From positions 1-64,000 of the forward strand of contig NZ_KB893194.1 in the NCBI RefSeq assembly GCF_000374025.1: DNA of 64,000 nucleotides, written 5' to 3'. Position 1 is the stretch's first letter. Each line of letters opens with the position of its first letter. A program made the position numbers and the translations under genes. The stretch is from Spirosoma panaciterrae DSM 21099 (lineage in GTDB: Bacteria; Bacteroidota; Bacteroidia; Cytophagales; Spirosomataceae). Shown piece after piece: positions 15,381-25,700 of this stretch. Below the pieces are notes generated by a model. That model worked only from the letters and a program-made list of their open reading frames with translations. It was not told where the DNA came from and ran no database searches.

Positions 15381-17531
15381 ATGTCTATCTTATTCTCCGA
15401 CAACGTGAGTACCGTCGCCCGGCGCGACATTCTGGACCTTCAGCAGAAAATCAGTTCATTTCAGCAGGGGGACATAGCGGATGAAGCGTTTCGCAAATTC
15501 CGTCTGACCCGAGGGGTGTATGGCCAACGGCAGCCCGGGGTCCAGATGATCCGGATCAAACTTCCGCATGGCCGTATCACGGCCGATCAGCTGGTTCGGA
15601 TTGCCGACCTGTCGGATAAATATGCGACGGGTAACCTCCACGCTACCACCCGGCAGGATATTCAACTCCATTTTGTTAAACTAGCCGATTCGCCCCAGCT
15701 CTGGGCCGACCTGGAGGATGCCGGCATTACCCTCAAGGAGGCCTGTGGCAATACCGTTCGGAACGTAACCGGCTCAGCCAGAGCCGGTATTGACCCGGAA
15801 GAACCGTTTGACATTACCCCCTACGCATACACCATTTTCGACTATTTCCTGCGAAATCCGATCTGTCAGGATATGGGCCGGAAGTTCAAGATTTCCGTAT
15901 CATCGAGTGAAAAGGATTCAGCCTATGGCTATATGCACGATGTGGGCCTGATTGCCCGTGTTCAGGATGGAAAGCGAGGCTTTAAGGTCATGCTGGGGGG
16001 CGGATTGGGCGCGCAGCCTTTCCCGGCTCAGACAGCTTCTGAGTTCCTGGAAGAAGACCAGGCCATTCCCTTTATTGAGGGAGTGATTCGGGTATTTGAC
16101 CGTTACGGTGAGCGCCAGAAACGCCATAAGGCCCGCATGAAATACCTGCTGAACGACATTGGTCTGGACGAATTGCTCCGTCGTATTGCCGAAGAGACTC
16201 CAGCCCTGCGGGTAAAATCGTTTGCCGTTGATCAGCAGGCAGGCAATGCCCATTTTGCTACCGAACCTCTCCCCCGTCCTGATGCCCCTGCTCCGAGCCA
16301 GCTTCCGCATAACGATACGTATGCCCGTTGGTTGAAAACGAATGTATTCGAGCAGAAGCAGGCGGGTTGGTATGCGGTGCAGCTACGGGTGTTGCTGGGG
16401 GATATGCATTCGGATACAGCCCGGGCACTGGCCCAGGTGGTTAAAACGTACGCTGCCGATGACATTCGGGTTACGGTAAACCAGGGCTATCTGCTTCGGT
16501 TTATCAAACCGGAAGATCTCCCTGCGGTATACGAAGCGCTGAACACCCTGGGACTGGCAGAACCCGGTTTTGATACAACAGCCGACATTACGACCTGCCC
16601 CGGTACGGATACCTGTAACCTGGCTATTTCGAGTAGCTATGGGATTACCCGGGCGCTGGAAACGATGATGACGGATGAATTTCCCGAACTGATCTACAAT
16701 AACGATATCAAAATCAAGATTTCGGGTTGTATGAACGGCTGCGGTCAACACTCGGTAGCCAACATTGGTTACCATGGCTCATCGCTTAAAAATGGAGCTT
16801 ACGTGTTGCCCGCGTTGCAGGTGCTGCTTGGCGGTGGTTTCAACGGGAAAGGCGAAGGGCTGATCGCCGACAAGGTGATCAAAATTCCCGCCAAACGGGG
16901 CCCCCAATCATTGCGTTTGCTGCTTCAGGACTACGATACCAATGCCTTTGAAGGCGAATACTTCAGCGACTACTACGCCCGGCAGGGTAAAAACTATTTT
17001 TACCAGCTCTTAAAACCGCTGGCGGATCTGAAAACCCTCGTCGACAGTGATTATATCGACTGGGATCATACCGAGCAATATGTTACGGAAGTAGGGATTG
17101 GCGAATGCGCCAGTGTCCTGATCGACCTGGTGGCTACAACCCTTAGCGAAGCGTCCGAAAAGCTGGGCTGGGCTCGTGAAGCGCTGGCCGAGAACCGATG
17201 GGCCGATGCGCTTTACCATGGCTATAACGTATTTATTACCGGCGCTAAAGCCGCCCTGATGAGCCGTGATGTTGCCACCAACACCCAGCACGGTATTGTC
17301 AGTGACTTCGATAAAACGTTTGTTGGCGAACCCGATTTCCATCAGGCAGACGGTGAATTCAAAGCGCTGGTGTTCAGCATCAATAAACAGGAGCCTTCTG
17401 AAGCGTTCGCGAATCGCTTCATTGCTCAGGCAGAAGCATTCCTGCAAGCCATTCAGACGTACCGCGAAACCCAGATCGAACTGGAAGGCGCTCCTGAATT
17501 GCAGGCATTAACCCAGGCGCAGGATAGTTAA
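15381..17531 (+). CDS. Siroheme sulfite/nitrite reductase with C-terminal HEPN-like domain
   Basis: A 716-aa assimilatory-type reductase, expected in the cytoplasm, making sulfide from sulfite (or ammonia from nitrite). Two ferredoxin-like half-repeats and two siroheme domains are present: TGNLHATTRQDIQLH, ACGNTVRNVTGS, then the Fe4S4-siroheme cysteines CPGTDTCN (about 406-413) and GCMNGCGQHS (about 449-458). After residue 560 there is an added helical segment, LGWAREALAENRWADALYHG, that resembles a HEPN domain; this fusion is known in Bacteroidota. The adjacent cobA-type gene supplies siroheme precursor. No flavoprotein subunit is adjacent, so ferredoxin is the likely donor. Sulfite is favoured over nitrite, but sequence alone does not decide. 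Confidence 0.85.
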   Translation: MSILFSDNVSTVARRDILDLQQKISSFQQGDIADEAFRKFRLTRGVYGQRQPGVQMIRIKLPHGRITADQLVRIADLSDKYATGNLHATTRQDIQLHFVKLADSPQLWADLEDAGITLKEACGNTVRNVTGSARAGIDPEEPFDITPYAYTIFDYFLRNPICQDMGRKFKISVSSSEKDSAYGYMHDVGLIARVQDGKRGFKVMLGGGLGAQPFPAQTASEFLEEDQAIPFIEGVIRVFDRYGERQKRHKARMKYLLNDIGLDELLRRIAEETPALRVKSFAVDQQAGNAHFATEPLPRPDAPAPSQLPHNDTYARWLKTNVFEQKQAGWYAVQLRVLLGDMHSDTARALAQVVKTYAADDIRVTVNQGYLLRFIKPEDLPAVYEALNTLGLAEPGFDTTADITTCPGTDTCNLAISSSYGITRALETMMTDEFPELIYNNDIKIKISGCMNGCGQHSVANIGYHGSSLKNGAYVLPALQVLLGGGFNGKGEGLIADKVIKIPAKRGPQSLRLLLQDYDTNAFEGEYFSDYYARQGKNYFYQLLKPLADLKTLVDSDYIDWDHTEQYVTEVGIGECASVLIDLVATTLSEASEKLGWAREALAENRWADALYHGYNVFITGAKAALMSRDVATNTQHGIVSDFDKTFVGEPDFHQADGEFKALVFSINKQEPSEAFANRFIAQAEAFLQAIQTYRETQIELEGAPELQALTQAQDS

Positions 17532-17540
17532 TGATCAACG

Positions 17541-17587
17541 AGTGAACGAACGAAAAGCAGACGCAAACCTTTTTTCGCTCGTTCACT
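17541..17587. repeat. Intergenic 16-bp hairpin, GTGAACGA type
   Basis: AGTGAACGAACGAAAA (17541-17556) pairs with 17572-17587 at 15 of 16 positions (the exception is a G-U type), with a 15-base loop ending in a T-run. It sits between the reductase and SUMT genes, 18 bases before the latter, and belongs to the purine-arm hairpin series. Confidence 0.8.
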
Positions 17588-17605
17588 TGTTCACTCTTTC
17601 GAATT

Positions 17606-18358
17606 ATGAAATTAACACTCGTTGGCGCAGGTCCCGGCGACCCGGATTTAATCACAGTGAAAGGGATTAAGGCGTTGCAGCAGGCTGATGTGGTCATGTA
17701 CGATGCGCTTGTTCACCCGGATTTGCTCGAACATTGCCGTCCTGACGCGCTCAAGGTATATGTGGGCAAACGACGGGGGGCTTACTCCTGCATGCAGGAA
17801 GACATTAACCCGCTGATTGTGCATTATGCCCGGCAATATGGCCATGTGGTTCGACTCAAAGGGGGCGACTCGTTTGTGTTCGGGCGTGGGTACGAAGAAA
17901 TCGACTTTGCCCGGCAGCATGGCATCGCGACGGAGGTGGTACCGGGTCTGTCCAGCAGTTACGCCGTACCCGCATCGGCCGGGGTTCCACTGACTACACG
18001 AGGTCTTTCTGAAAGTTTCTGGGTAGTTACGGGTACAACAAAAGAGGGTCAATTCTCAACCGATTTGCGGTTGGCTGCTCAGTCATCAGCTACCGTGGTG
18101 GTGTTAATGGGCATGCATAAGTTAGCTCAGATCATGGCTGTTTTTGCAGAATGCGGGCAGTCCGACACCCCGGTGGCTATTATTCAAAATGGAACCCTGC
18201 CCGAACAACAGGTGGTAACAGGCCATGTGTCGACCATCGTGCAGAAAACCACCGAATCGGGTGTAGGCAACCCGGCCATTATTGTAGTCGGTGAAGTCGC
18301 AAAACTGGCGGTTCCGGATCTGGTTGCGCTCAGTCAATCGACGCATCAGCAGGATTGA
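17606..18358 (+). CDS. cobA: Uroporphyrinogen-III C-methyltransferase (SUMT)
   Basis: Methylates uroporphyrinogen III twice with SAM to give precorrin-2, the siroheme precursor. The 250-aa single-domain enzyme has [16 protein letters not shown] at the N-terminus, the SAM-site loop [16 protein letters not shown] near residue 88 and [19 protein letters not shown]. The domains that would oxidise precorrin-2 and insert iron (as in CysG) are absent and must be encoded elsewhere. It follows the siroheme-requiring reductase directly, which explains its role. Confidence 0.95.
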   Translation: MKLTLVGAGPGDPDLITVKGIKALQQADVVMYDALVHPDLLEHCRPDALKVYVGKRRGAYSCMQEDINPLIVHYARQYGHVVRLKGGDSFVFGRGYEEIDFARQHGIATEVVPGLSSSYAVPASAGVPLTTRGLSESFWVVTGTTKEGQFSTDLRLAAQSSATVVVLMGMHKLAQIMAVFAECGQSDTPVAIIQNGTLPEQQVVTGHVSTIVQKTTESGVGNPAIIVVGEVAKLAVPDLVALSQSTHQQD

Positions 18359-18409
18359 CGCTTATAACGAACTGTCTTTTGTTAACCAGGCAGCCTTCTT
18401 GATCGTATA

Positions 18410-18478
18410 AAAAATACATACGACAGCCCGCGTTTTGTCAACAAAATCCGACATTCGCGGGCTGTCGTATGTATTTTT
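18410..18478. repeat. Large perfect palindrome (23-bp arms)
   Basis: The arm at 18410-18432 (AAAAATACATACGACAGCCC then GCG) is perfectly complementary to 18456-18478, with a 23-base loop that contains its own small hairpin TTTTGTCAACAAAA. The 3' arm ends in five Ts. It lies between the SUMT and DUF3050 genes and could terminate transcription in both directions. Confidence 0.9.
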
Positions 18479-18554
18479 GTAACCGTAAATTGAATCAACA
18501 GCGATTGACATCCAGAATTGGGTGTTCATCCCTACACAAGTGTCTTCATTCATC

Positions 18555-19361
18555 ATGCAACCTATCGACCGATTAAAAACGGCCATTGAACCGTTCCGGC
18601 AGGAAATTATTAACCACAAGGTTTACTCCGCCATCAAAACCATCGACGATTTAACCATATTCATGCAGTATCACGTATATGCAGTCTGGGACTTCATGTC
18701 GTTGCTTAAAACCTTACAGAATCAGTTGACCTGTACGTCGGTGCCCTGGTACCCAACGGGTTCGGCCAATACCCGGTATCTGATTAATGAAATCGTTGCG
18801 GGCGAAGAGTCGGATATTGATCTGATGGGCGAGCGGAAAAGTCACTTTGAAATGTATCTGGAGGCTATGGAACAAGCTGGTGCCGATCGTAGTCAGATCG
18901 GGAACTTCCTGTCCATACTACAGCAAAATGGTTCGCTGGAACAGGCTTTGTTGGCATCAGACACGCCGAAAGCAGCGAGCGATTTTGTCAAGTATACATT
19001 TGCCATCATCAACAGTCAGAAAGCTCATTTACAATCGGCGGTGTTTACATTTGGTCGGGAAGATCTGATACCTGGGATGTTCCTGTCAATGATTCAGGAT
19101 CTGAACATGAACTTCCCTGGCAATATTTCCCGGTTCACCTATTACCTGGAACGCCATATTGAAGTGGATGGGGATCACCACAGCCACCTGGCTCTCCAAA
19201 TGACCGCAAACCTATGTGGCGATAAGGATGCATTCTGGCAGGAAGCCGAACAGGCTACCATCGCTTCCCTACAGCAACGCATACGTCTGTGGGATGGGGT
19301 TTATGAAACGCTTTTAACCCGGCAAGCTGCCTCCACGCCGGTTGATACCGCGTTTGCCTAA
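18555..19361 (+). CDS. DUF3050-family protein
   Basis: A 268-aa soluble helical protein starting MQPIDRLKTAIEPFRQEIIN. Features of the DUF3050 family include FMQYHVYAVWDFMSLLKTLQ, EIVAGEESD and DGDHHSHLALQM near residue 210. The fold resembles heme-oxygenase or TenA helical bundles with His residues that could bind metal; no activity is established. The upstream in-frame Met at 18522 is possible, but the family start fits 18555. It converges with the FkbM gene across a terminator. Confidence 0.8.
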   Translation: MQPIDRLKTAIEPFRQEIINHKVYSAIKTIDDLTIFMQYHVYAVWDFMSLLKTLQNQLTCTSVPWYPTGSANTRYLINEIVAGEESDIDLMGERKSHFEMYLEAMEQAGADRSQIGNFLSILQQNGSLEQALLASDTPKAASDFVKYTFAIINSQKAHLQSAVFTFGREDLIPGMFLSMIQDLNMNFPGNISRFTYYLERHIEVDGDHHSHLALQMTANLCGDKDAFWQEAEQATIASLQQRIRLWDGVYETLLTRQAASTPVDTAFA

Positions 19362-19393
19362 TCCGGCCTAAACGGCTCTTCTCAAGGACGTGT

Positions 19394-19439
19394 TGCTGAG
19401 CGTTTGGCGAGTTTCTCGATCAAACGCGCAGCATTTTTT
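19394..19439. terminator. Bidirectional terminator
   Basis: TGCTGAGCGTTTG (19394-19406) pairs with CAAACGCGCAGCA (19421-19433), 12 of 13, with a 14-base loop and a six-T tail. It separates the convergent DUF3050 and FkbM genes. Confidence 0.8.
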
Positions 19440-20179
19440 CACTTTGGAGCGGGCAATACAAACAGGGCGGAGGTCCAGGATAGCTCCCGGCCCGTCATTC
19501 GTTCTTTTTCGTAATAATCGACCAGCCGCATATCATAGTCCCGAAGGAGTTGAAGAATAACAAGCGGATCGGATTGCCCTTCATAGATGGGGGCAAAATT
19601 CAATTCCAGTAAAATAGCGCCAATTCGTTTCTGAGTCAGCAGAGTCGTAGCCCCCCGCAACACGGGAAGTTCGAATCCCTGCGTATCGATCTTGAGCAGG
19701 GCGATTTTCTCAATGCCCTGATCGGTACAGAATCGATCAAGCGTATCGACGGTTACCGACTCAACGGAAGCTACCTGCTCGCCATGGAAAATATTTTCGG
19801 CTTTATCCGGGTTGACAGCCAGAAACGAACTAAGCTCCGACTGTTCATAATTTCGAAACTCCGCCTTTCCTGCCGCTTCACCAAAAGCCAGCTGATGCAA
19901 GGAAACCGTTGGCCCGAACGACTGCCTGGCCAGCCCGTTAAACGTGGCCGAAGCGGGTTCGAAGGCATGAATTACCGGGTTGAGCAGGCATTGCTGCAAT
20001 AGCTGAATCGTCTGCCCCTGATTGGCCCCAACATCAAAACAGAGCGGATTCGGCTGACGAATAAGCTGCCGTAAATCATCTTCCAGTTTCAGGCCATTGA
20101 CCTGATCCGGGTATTTTCGGGCCAGAAATACCCCAAACGACGAAAATACAGCCTTTACCGCCGTTGCCAACTTGCTCAT
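19439..20179 (-). CDS. FkbM-family methyltransferase
   Basis: A SAM-dependent methyltransferase of about 246 aa. The SAM motif is LCFDVGANQGQTIQLL near residue 45, followed by VIHAFEPASATF (acidic strand end) and ALLKIDTQGFELPVLRGA, the typical FkbM motif. FkbM enzymes O-methylate natural products, sugars or lipids; the acceptor is unknown. The frame opens at 20227, but the Met at 20179 (MSKLATAV) is the likelier start. It lies 63 bases downstream of hisS on the same strand. Confidence 0.88.
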   Translation of the reverse strand: MSKLATAVKAVFSSFGVFLARKYPDQVNGLKLEDDLRQLIRQPNPLCFDVGANQGQTIQLLQQCLLNPVIHAFEPASATFNGLARQSFGPTVSLHQLAFGEAAGKAEFRNYEQSELSSFLAVNPDKAENIFHGEQVASVESVTVDTLDRFCTDQGIEKIALLKIDTQGFELPVLRGATTLLTQKRIGAILLELNFAPIYEGQSDPLVILQLLRDYDMRLVDYYEKERMTGRELSWTSALFVLPAPK

Positions 20180-20242
20180 CGTACTTCCATTTAAATGTTT
20201 ATAAACACGCAGGCCCTCAGAGCGCATCGAAGCTACGAGCCT

Positions 20243-21607
20243 TTATCGGGTCAACTCCCGGATTTCTTCCGCTTTTGCTTTGTGCTGTTCGCCAGTGAGC
20301 ATATTTTTCAGCGTCAGTAGGCCTGTCTGCACCTCTTCCGAGCCAATCAATACCACATACGGAATCCCTTTGGCATTGGCATAATCGAGCATTTTTTTGA
20401 TCTTAGCCAGATCAGGATACACTTCAGCGGCTATATCCGATGCGCGCAACTGACTCAGTAAGGGCAGGGCTACTGTCCGGGCTTCGGCATCGAAAGGCAC
20501 GATCAATACGTTCGTTCCCTGCCCGGTACTGGCCGGAAACAGGTTCAACTCTTCCAGGACATCATAAATCCGGTCAACCCCGAACGAGATGCCTACCCCC
20601 GACAGACCCGGCATGCCAAAGGCGCCTGTCAGGTTGTCGTAACGCCCTCCACCACTCACACTACCTATGCTCACCCCGTTGGCCTTCACTTCAAAAATAG
20701 CCCCAGTATAATACGAAAGGCCACGCGCTAATGTTGGGTCCAGCTCTATCTGGCTGTCCTGTAGGCCATAAAGTGCCACAAACTGAAGTGTTTCTTCAAG
20801 TTCAGCAATTCCTTTCTGAGCGGTTTCGGAAGCGGCCAGCCAGCTTTTCAACTGATCCAGAATCGGTCGAAGGTCTTGTCCGGCAAACGCGAATAAAGGC
20901 AGCAGGTTCGTGAGGGTGTCTTCTGAAAACCCGCGTTCGCGCAGTTCATCCAACACCTTCTCCTGCCCGATTTTATCCAGTTTGTCAATGGCTACCGATA
21001 AGGTTCCCTCCTGACCTGGTACGCCAATGGCTTCGGCAATTCCGGCCAGGATTTTTCGATTGTTCAGTTTAAGGGTGAACTTCTGAATGCCCAGGTTTCG
21101 GAACACTTCGTGGATCATCAGCACAATTTCGGCTTCACAGATCAGAGAATCGGTGCCCACTACATCGGCGTCGCACTGATAAAACTCCCGGTACCGCCCT
21201 TTCTGTGGCCGATCAGCTCGCCAGACCGGCTGCATCTGATATCGCTTGAAGGGCAAGGTCAGCGCATTCCGATTCATCACGACATAGCGGGCAAAGGGTA
21301 CGGTCAGGTCGTAGCGTAACCCTTTCTCCGCAATTTTTGGGGTAAGTTTTTTAGAACCTGACGCCAGGTCCAGATCGGTCAGACTGGCCGCAAAATCACC
21401 GGAGTTCAGGAGTTTAAATAACAGTTGATCGCCTTCATCACCGTATTTACCCGTGAGCGTGGAGAGATTCTCCATGGCTGGGGTTTCGAGGGGCAGAAAG
21501 CCGAATCGTTTGAAAGTTTGCCGGATGGTGTCAAAAATAAACAGCCGTTTGCTCATTTGCTCCGGACCAAAATCACGCGTTCCTTTAGGTAATGTCGGTT
21601 TTTGCAT
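20243..21607 (-). CDS. hisS: Histidyl-tRNA synthetase
   Basis: Charges tRNA-His with histidine; essential, cytoplasmic. The 454-aa class II enzyme shows KGTRDFGPEQ at the start, motif 2 region KGLRYDLTVPFARYV with a following QMQPVWRADRPQKGRYREF, the histidine-specific RGLSYYTGAIFEV and GGGRYDNL, motif 3 GVGISFGVDRIYDVL, and a C-terminal anticodon-binding domain. Length is normal. The PqqB-like gene lies 46 bases upstream. Confidence 0.97.
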   Translation of the reverse strand: MQKPTLPKGTRDFGPEQMSKRLFIFDTIRQTFKRFGFLPLETPAMENLSTLTGKYGDEGDQLLFKLLNSGDFAASLTDLDLASGSKKLTPKIAEKGLRYDLTVPFARYVVMNRNALTLPFKRYQMQPVWRADRPQKGRYREFYQCDADVVGTDSLICEAEIVLMIHEVFRNLGIQKFTLKLNNRKILAGIAEAIGVPGQEGTLSVAIDKLDKIGQEKVLDELRERGFSEDTLTNLLPLFAFAGQDLRPILDQLKSWLAASETAQKGIAELEETLQFVALYGLQDSQIELDPTLARGLSYYTGAIFEVKANGVSIGSVSGGGRYDNLTGAFGMPGLSGVGISFGVDRIYDVLEELNLFPASTGQGTNVLIVPFDAEARTVALPLLSQLRASDIAAEVYPDLAKIKKMLDYANAKGIPYVVLIGSEEVQTGLLTLKNMLTGEQHKAKAEEIRELTR

Positions 21608-21653
21608 CCGGCAAAATTACAGAATTATATGGTTTACCGTAACCCGTTGCTGC

Positions 21654-22697
21654 TTACAGGATAGCACCGAGGGTTGCCAGATGAAATCCTTTTCGGAGCA
21701 GATCGGCTTGCGCCTGTTCATCCCAAAGCAGGGGATTGGTATGATTGAAATGTATAAAATAAACCTTTTGTCTGGTCTGTTGATCCTGTGCATTGAACAG
21801 GCTTACGGTTTCGCTGACGAGGGGATGAGGCACTTCGCTTATTTTTCGATTGGGCAACTCGGTCGCACTCGAAAAGGTAGCATCGAGCAAGGCCATATCG
21901 ACACGCTTTACCTCATCAATAATCGACTTGTTCCATTTCGCCCATTTGTCGATGTCGGGGATAAACAGAATTTTTCGGGTACCGGCCCGGATCGAGAAAC
22001 CCGCTGTTTCGGAAAATTCGTCCCGGTGCGGTACGGTAAAAGCGGTTACGGATACGGTTTCATTCAAGTGGAGCGGCTGGTCTGGCTGTAAGGGCTTCAG
22101 GCTGATGTTGTTCAGCAAAACCAACTGACTCCAGGGGCCATTGGTCCGTAAAAAATCTGCAAATTTCGGGAGCGTATACACCGGAATCTGGCTGGCATTC
22201 AGCGCTTCCCGGCCCAGATACATCAGCCCTGTATAATGGCCGATGTGTGCGTGGGATAAAAAAATACCATCGGGCAAATAGCGATATGCCCCTCCGGTCA
22301 GTTGCTGGAAGCGTTCCAATTGACGGGTAATATCGGGGGTAGCTTCAAATAGCCACCAACTAGCCTGTAACGTATCGACCAGGGCAAAACTCACGACATG
22401 ATTCCGACGGCTTTCATCCTGCCAGGCTTTCCGGCAACAGGCTTTCGCGCAGCCGATATGGGGATACCCTCCATCCTGAGCTACACCCAGAATGACCACT
22501 TGCTGCCCCATTGACGGCGTACAGACGAATACCAGACCAACGAATACCCATGCTATCCAGTTAGGCCGAGCAGCCAATGTTTTTTTCGCTGACCAGGAAT
22601 ACGTACTGTATCGTGCGGCTTTCCATCCAGTAAGTAGTTCTACCAAACGATTAGAAAGTATTTTCTGCAAATAATTCTCAAAATAATACCGCTGCAT
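21654..22697 (-). CDS. PqqB-like metallo-beta-lactamase-fold hydrolase, exported
   Basis: A 347-aa protein with an internal hydrophobic segment (about residues 48-63, WVFVGLVFVCTPSMGQ) suggesting export or a membrane anchor; the true start could be an internal codon. The body resembles PqqB: VVILGVAQDGGYPHIGC with CAKACC, LSHAHIGHYTGLMYLG (an altered H-x-H-x-D-H motif, with Gly in place of Asp) and FIHFNHTNPLL. No other pqq genes are nearby, so a PQQ role is doubtful. It diverges from the SusC gene. Confidence 0.75.
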   Translation of the reverse strand: MQRYYFENYLQKILSNRLVELLTGWKAARYSTYSWSAKKTLAARPNWIAWVFVGLVFVCTPSMGQQVVILGVAQDGGYPHIGCAKACCRKAWQDESRRNHVVSFALVDTLQASWWLFEATPDITRQLERFQQLTGGAYRYLPDGIFLSHAHIGHYTGLMYLGREALNASQIPVYTLPKFADFLRTNGPWSQLVLLNNISLKPLQPDQPLHLNETVSVTAFTVPHRDEFSETAGFSIRAGTRKILFIPDIDKWAKWNKSIIDEVKRVDMALLDATFSSATELPNRKISEVPHPLVSETVSLFNAQDQQTRQKVYFIHFNHTNPLLWDEQAQADLLRKGFHLATLGAIL

Positions 22698-22786
22698 ATT
22701 AATTTTATTTTAACCTTTATTAAACCCTTTTTAATTGAGTACCCATTTTTCAAAACTTACCAAACATTACCACCACTTTACTCATT

Positions 22787-25700
22787 ATGCAGCATTTTTA
22801 TCCTTCATCTCCCCCACTCATCCACAAATGGGCCTGTTTGCTTCTACTGGCGATCGGCTCTGTTGCCATGGCTGGGCCCGGTACAGTTTCTACCGCTACG
22901 CCAACAACCCAGAACCCTGCCGCCGATATTACGGTTAGCGGCCGTGTCACCGATGCAACAACCAACGAAGCCCTGGCTGGCTGTAGTGTTGTCGTCAAAG
23001 GAACGAACCGGGGCACCACAACCGATGCCAACGGCAATTACCGGATTGTTGCCCCCGATGGAAATTCGGTGCTGGTATTCGGCTTTATCGGGTTTGTATC
23101 TCAGGATGTTCCCATTGGCAATCAGACAACGATCAACGTGACCCTCAAGGCATCGGCCTCCGAGCTGGCTCAGGTGGTTGTCATAGGTTATGGGAGTGCT
23201 TCCAAAAAAGATATGACCGGCTCCGTCAAATCAATCAAAAGTACCGAATTTAATAAGGGGATCATCAATTCGCCCGAACAACTGTTGCAGGGCAAAGTGG
23301 CTGGGGTAAATGTCACGTCGGCCAGTGGCGAACCGGGTGGTCAGCAAAACATTACGATCCGGGGGCCAGGTGGGGTTCGCACGGGCAGCACTCCACTTTT
23401 TGTATTGGATGGGATTGCGCTCGATAACTCCAGCACGGGGGGCGCTACCAATCCGCTGAACTTCCTGAACCCGCAGGACATTGAGTCGATCGATGTACTG
23501 AAAGATGCGTCGGCAACCGCTATTTATGGGGCTCGGGGGGCCAACGGGGTGGTGCTCATCACCACCAAAAAAGGGAAGGCGGGATTCTCAAACTTCACCC
23601 TGTCGAGCAGCCTGGGGATTTCCAATCTGACTCGCCCGCTGGCCGTCTTTTCGGCCGATGAATACCGTCGGCAGGTTCCGGCAGTGGGTGGTGTGCTCGA
23701 CGACTTCAAAGGGAATACCGACTGGCAGAAAGAGGTGACCCGGACTGCGCAAACCTGGAATCACAACCTCTCATTTGGCGGTGGGACCGATAAGCTGACC
23801 TATTATGGGTCGCTAGGCGTACAAAATCAGGAGGGCATCATCAAAAACAGCCGGATGAGCCGGTATACGGGCCGCATCAACGTGTCGCAGAAACTGCTTG
23901 AAGATCGGCTGAATCTGGACGTCAACCTGACCGCTTCCTATACCTACAACATGCGCCCACCGACGGAAACCATTCTGGGTAGTGCGATTTCGGCCAATCC
24001 GACCTTACCGGCCTACGATACCAACGGCGACCCCTATAAATACCTGAGTGGTACGAATCCGCTGATTACCCTGAACCTGGAAAAGGATATGACCACCATC
24101 AACCGGGTAGTCGGCAATATTTCACCCTCGTTCAAGATCACCAAAGATCTGGTCTACAAGCTCAACCTGGGTGTCGACAACTCCAGTTCGATGCGGGATG
24201 TACAGTCGCTTCCGAGTCTGGTTCCTCAGCAGGATGGCCGCCTGGAAACCATTTACCGGATCAACCGCAATATTCTGGTCGAGAATTACTTCACTTATAC
24301 GCTGGCCCGGCAGGATCATAACCTGACCGCGCTGCTGGGGCATTCATACCAGAAAATTTATGTGCAGGAGCGCTCATCGAGCATCAATAAGTTCCCCATA
24401 TCGCCCATTGAGCCGATTTATAACCCAGGTTTAGGCCAGGACCTGACCCTGGCGAATAACAAGCCGACCGGGTTTGCGCTGGAAAATGAACTCCAGTCCT
24501 TTTTCGGCCGGGCCAATTATCATTATAAGGATAAGTACCTGGCAACGGCAACCGTACGGGCCGATGGGTCTTCTAAATTCGGGGCCAATAACAAATACGG
24601 TATTTTCCCCTCGTTCTCACTGGGCTGGCGGCTATCGGAAGAATCCTTCCTGAAATCGGGACCGTTCAGCGATCTTAAATTACGGGCGGGCTGGGGCCGT
24701 ACGGGTAACCAGGAAATCCCCTCCAAAATTACCCAGGCGCTGTTCACCTCGCAGGTATCAGCCTCGACCAGCTACCCACTGGCGGCTACAGGGGCTTACC
24801 CGGCCGGTACATCCTACACCCGACTGGCCAACCCCGATATTCAATGGGAAGTATCGAACCAGACCGATTTAGGCGTTGACTTTGGGCTGTTTAAAGGGGC
24901 TCTGACTGGTTCCGTTGATTATTTCCGGAAAGTATCCAACAACATCCTGCTGGAGGTAATCCCTTCGGACCCGGTTCAACCGGCCGGAACCTTCTGGACC
25001 AACGTACCCGACATGACCATCACCAATCAGGGGCTTGAACTGGACCTAAATTATCGGTATGCTAGTTTGAACGGCTTCCGGTTCGATATTGGCGGAAACA
25101 TCACCTTCATTGACAATGTGGTGAACAATTCGCCCTATACGGTGATTCCATCCGGCTCGGCTTCGGGTTCGGGGCTGACCTCGGCTACCATCAACGGGTA
25201 TATCAACGGACAGCCGATTGGCACGTTCTTCCTGAAAAACTTCATTGGTCTGGACGATAAAGGCATCAGTAAATTTCAGGATGTAGATGGTGACGGCATC
25301 ATTACGGATAAAGACCGGATTGCTGCCGGAAGCGCGCTCCCGACGAAACAATTCAACCTGAACGGGAACCTGGCCTATAAAGGTTTCGATCTGGCCATCA
25401 ATTTCAACGGAGTGTCGGGTAACAAGCTCTATGACAACACCGCGAATGCCAACTTCTACAAACTTCGGCTATCGAAAGGGCTGAACACCACGGCAGAAGC
25501 CATTCAGTACCCAAACGAGTCGATCAACAACTCGGCTCCGGTATCGACCCGCTATCTGAAAAACGGTTCGTTCTTCCGGCTGAACAACCTCACCCTGGGG
25601 TATAATCTCGACCCAAAACTCATTGGCATGAAACGCTGGATTTCGGGTATCCGCCTGTCGGCAACGGGGCAAAATCTGTTCGTGATTACCAAATACGACG

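Noticed and set aside
21654-22697. Part of a PQQ biosynthesis operon
   Set aside because: The protein is PqqB-like but has an altered metal motif and a membrane/export segment, and no pqqA, C, D or E lies nearby.
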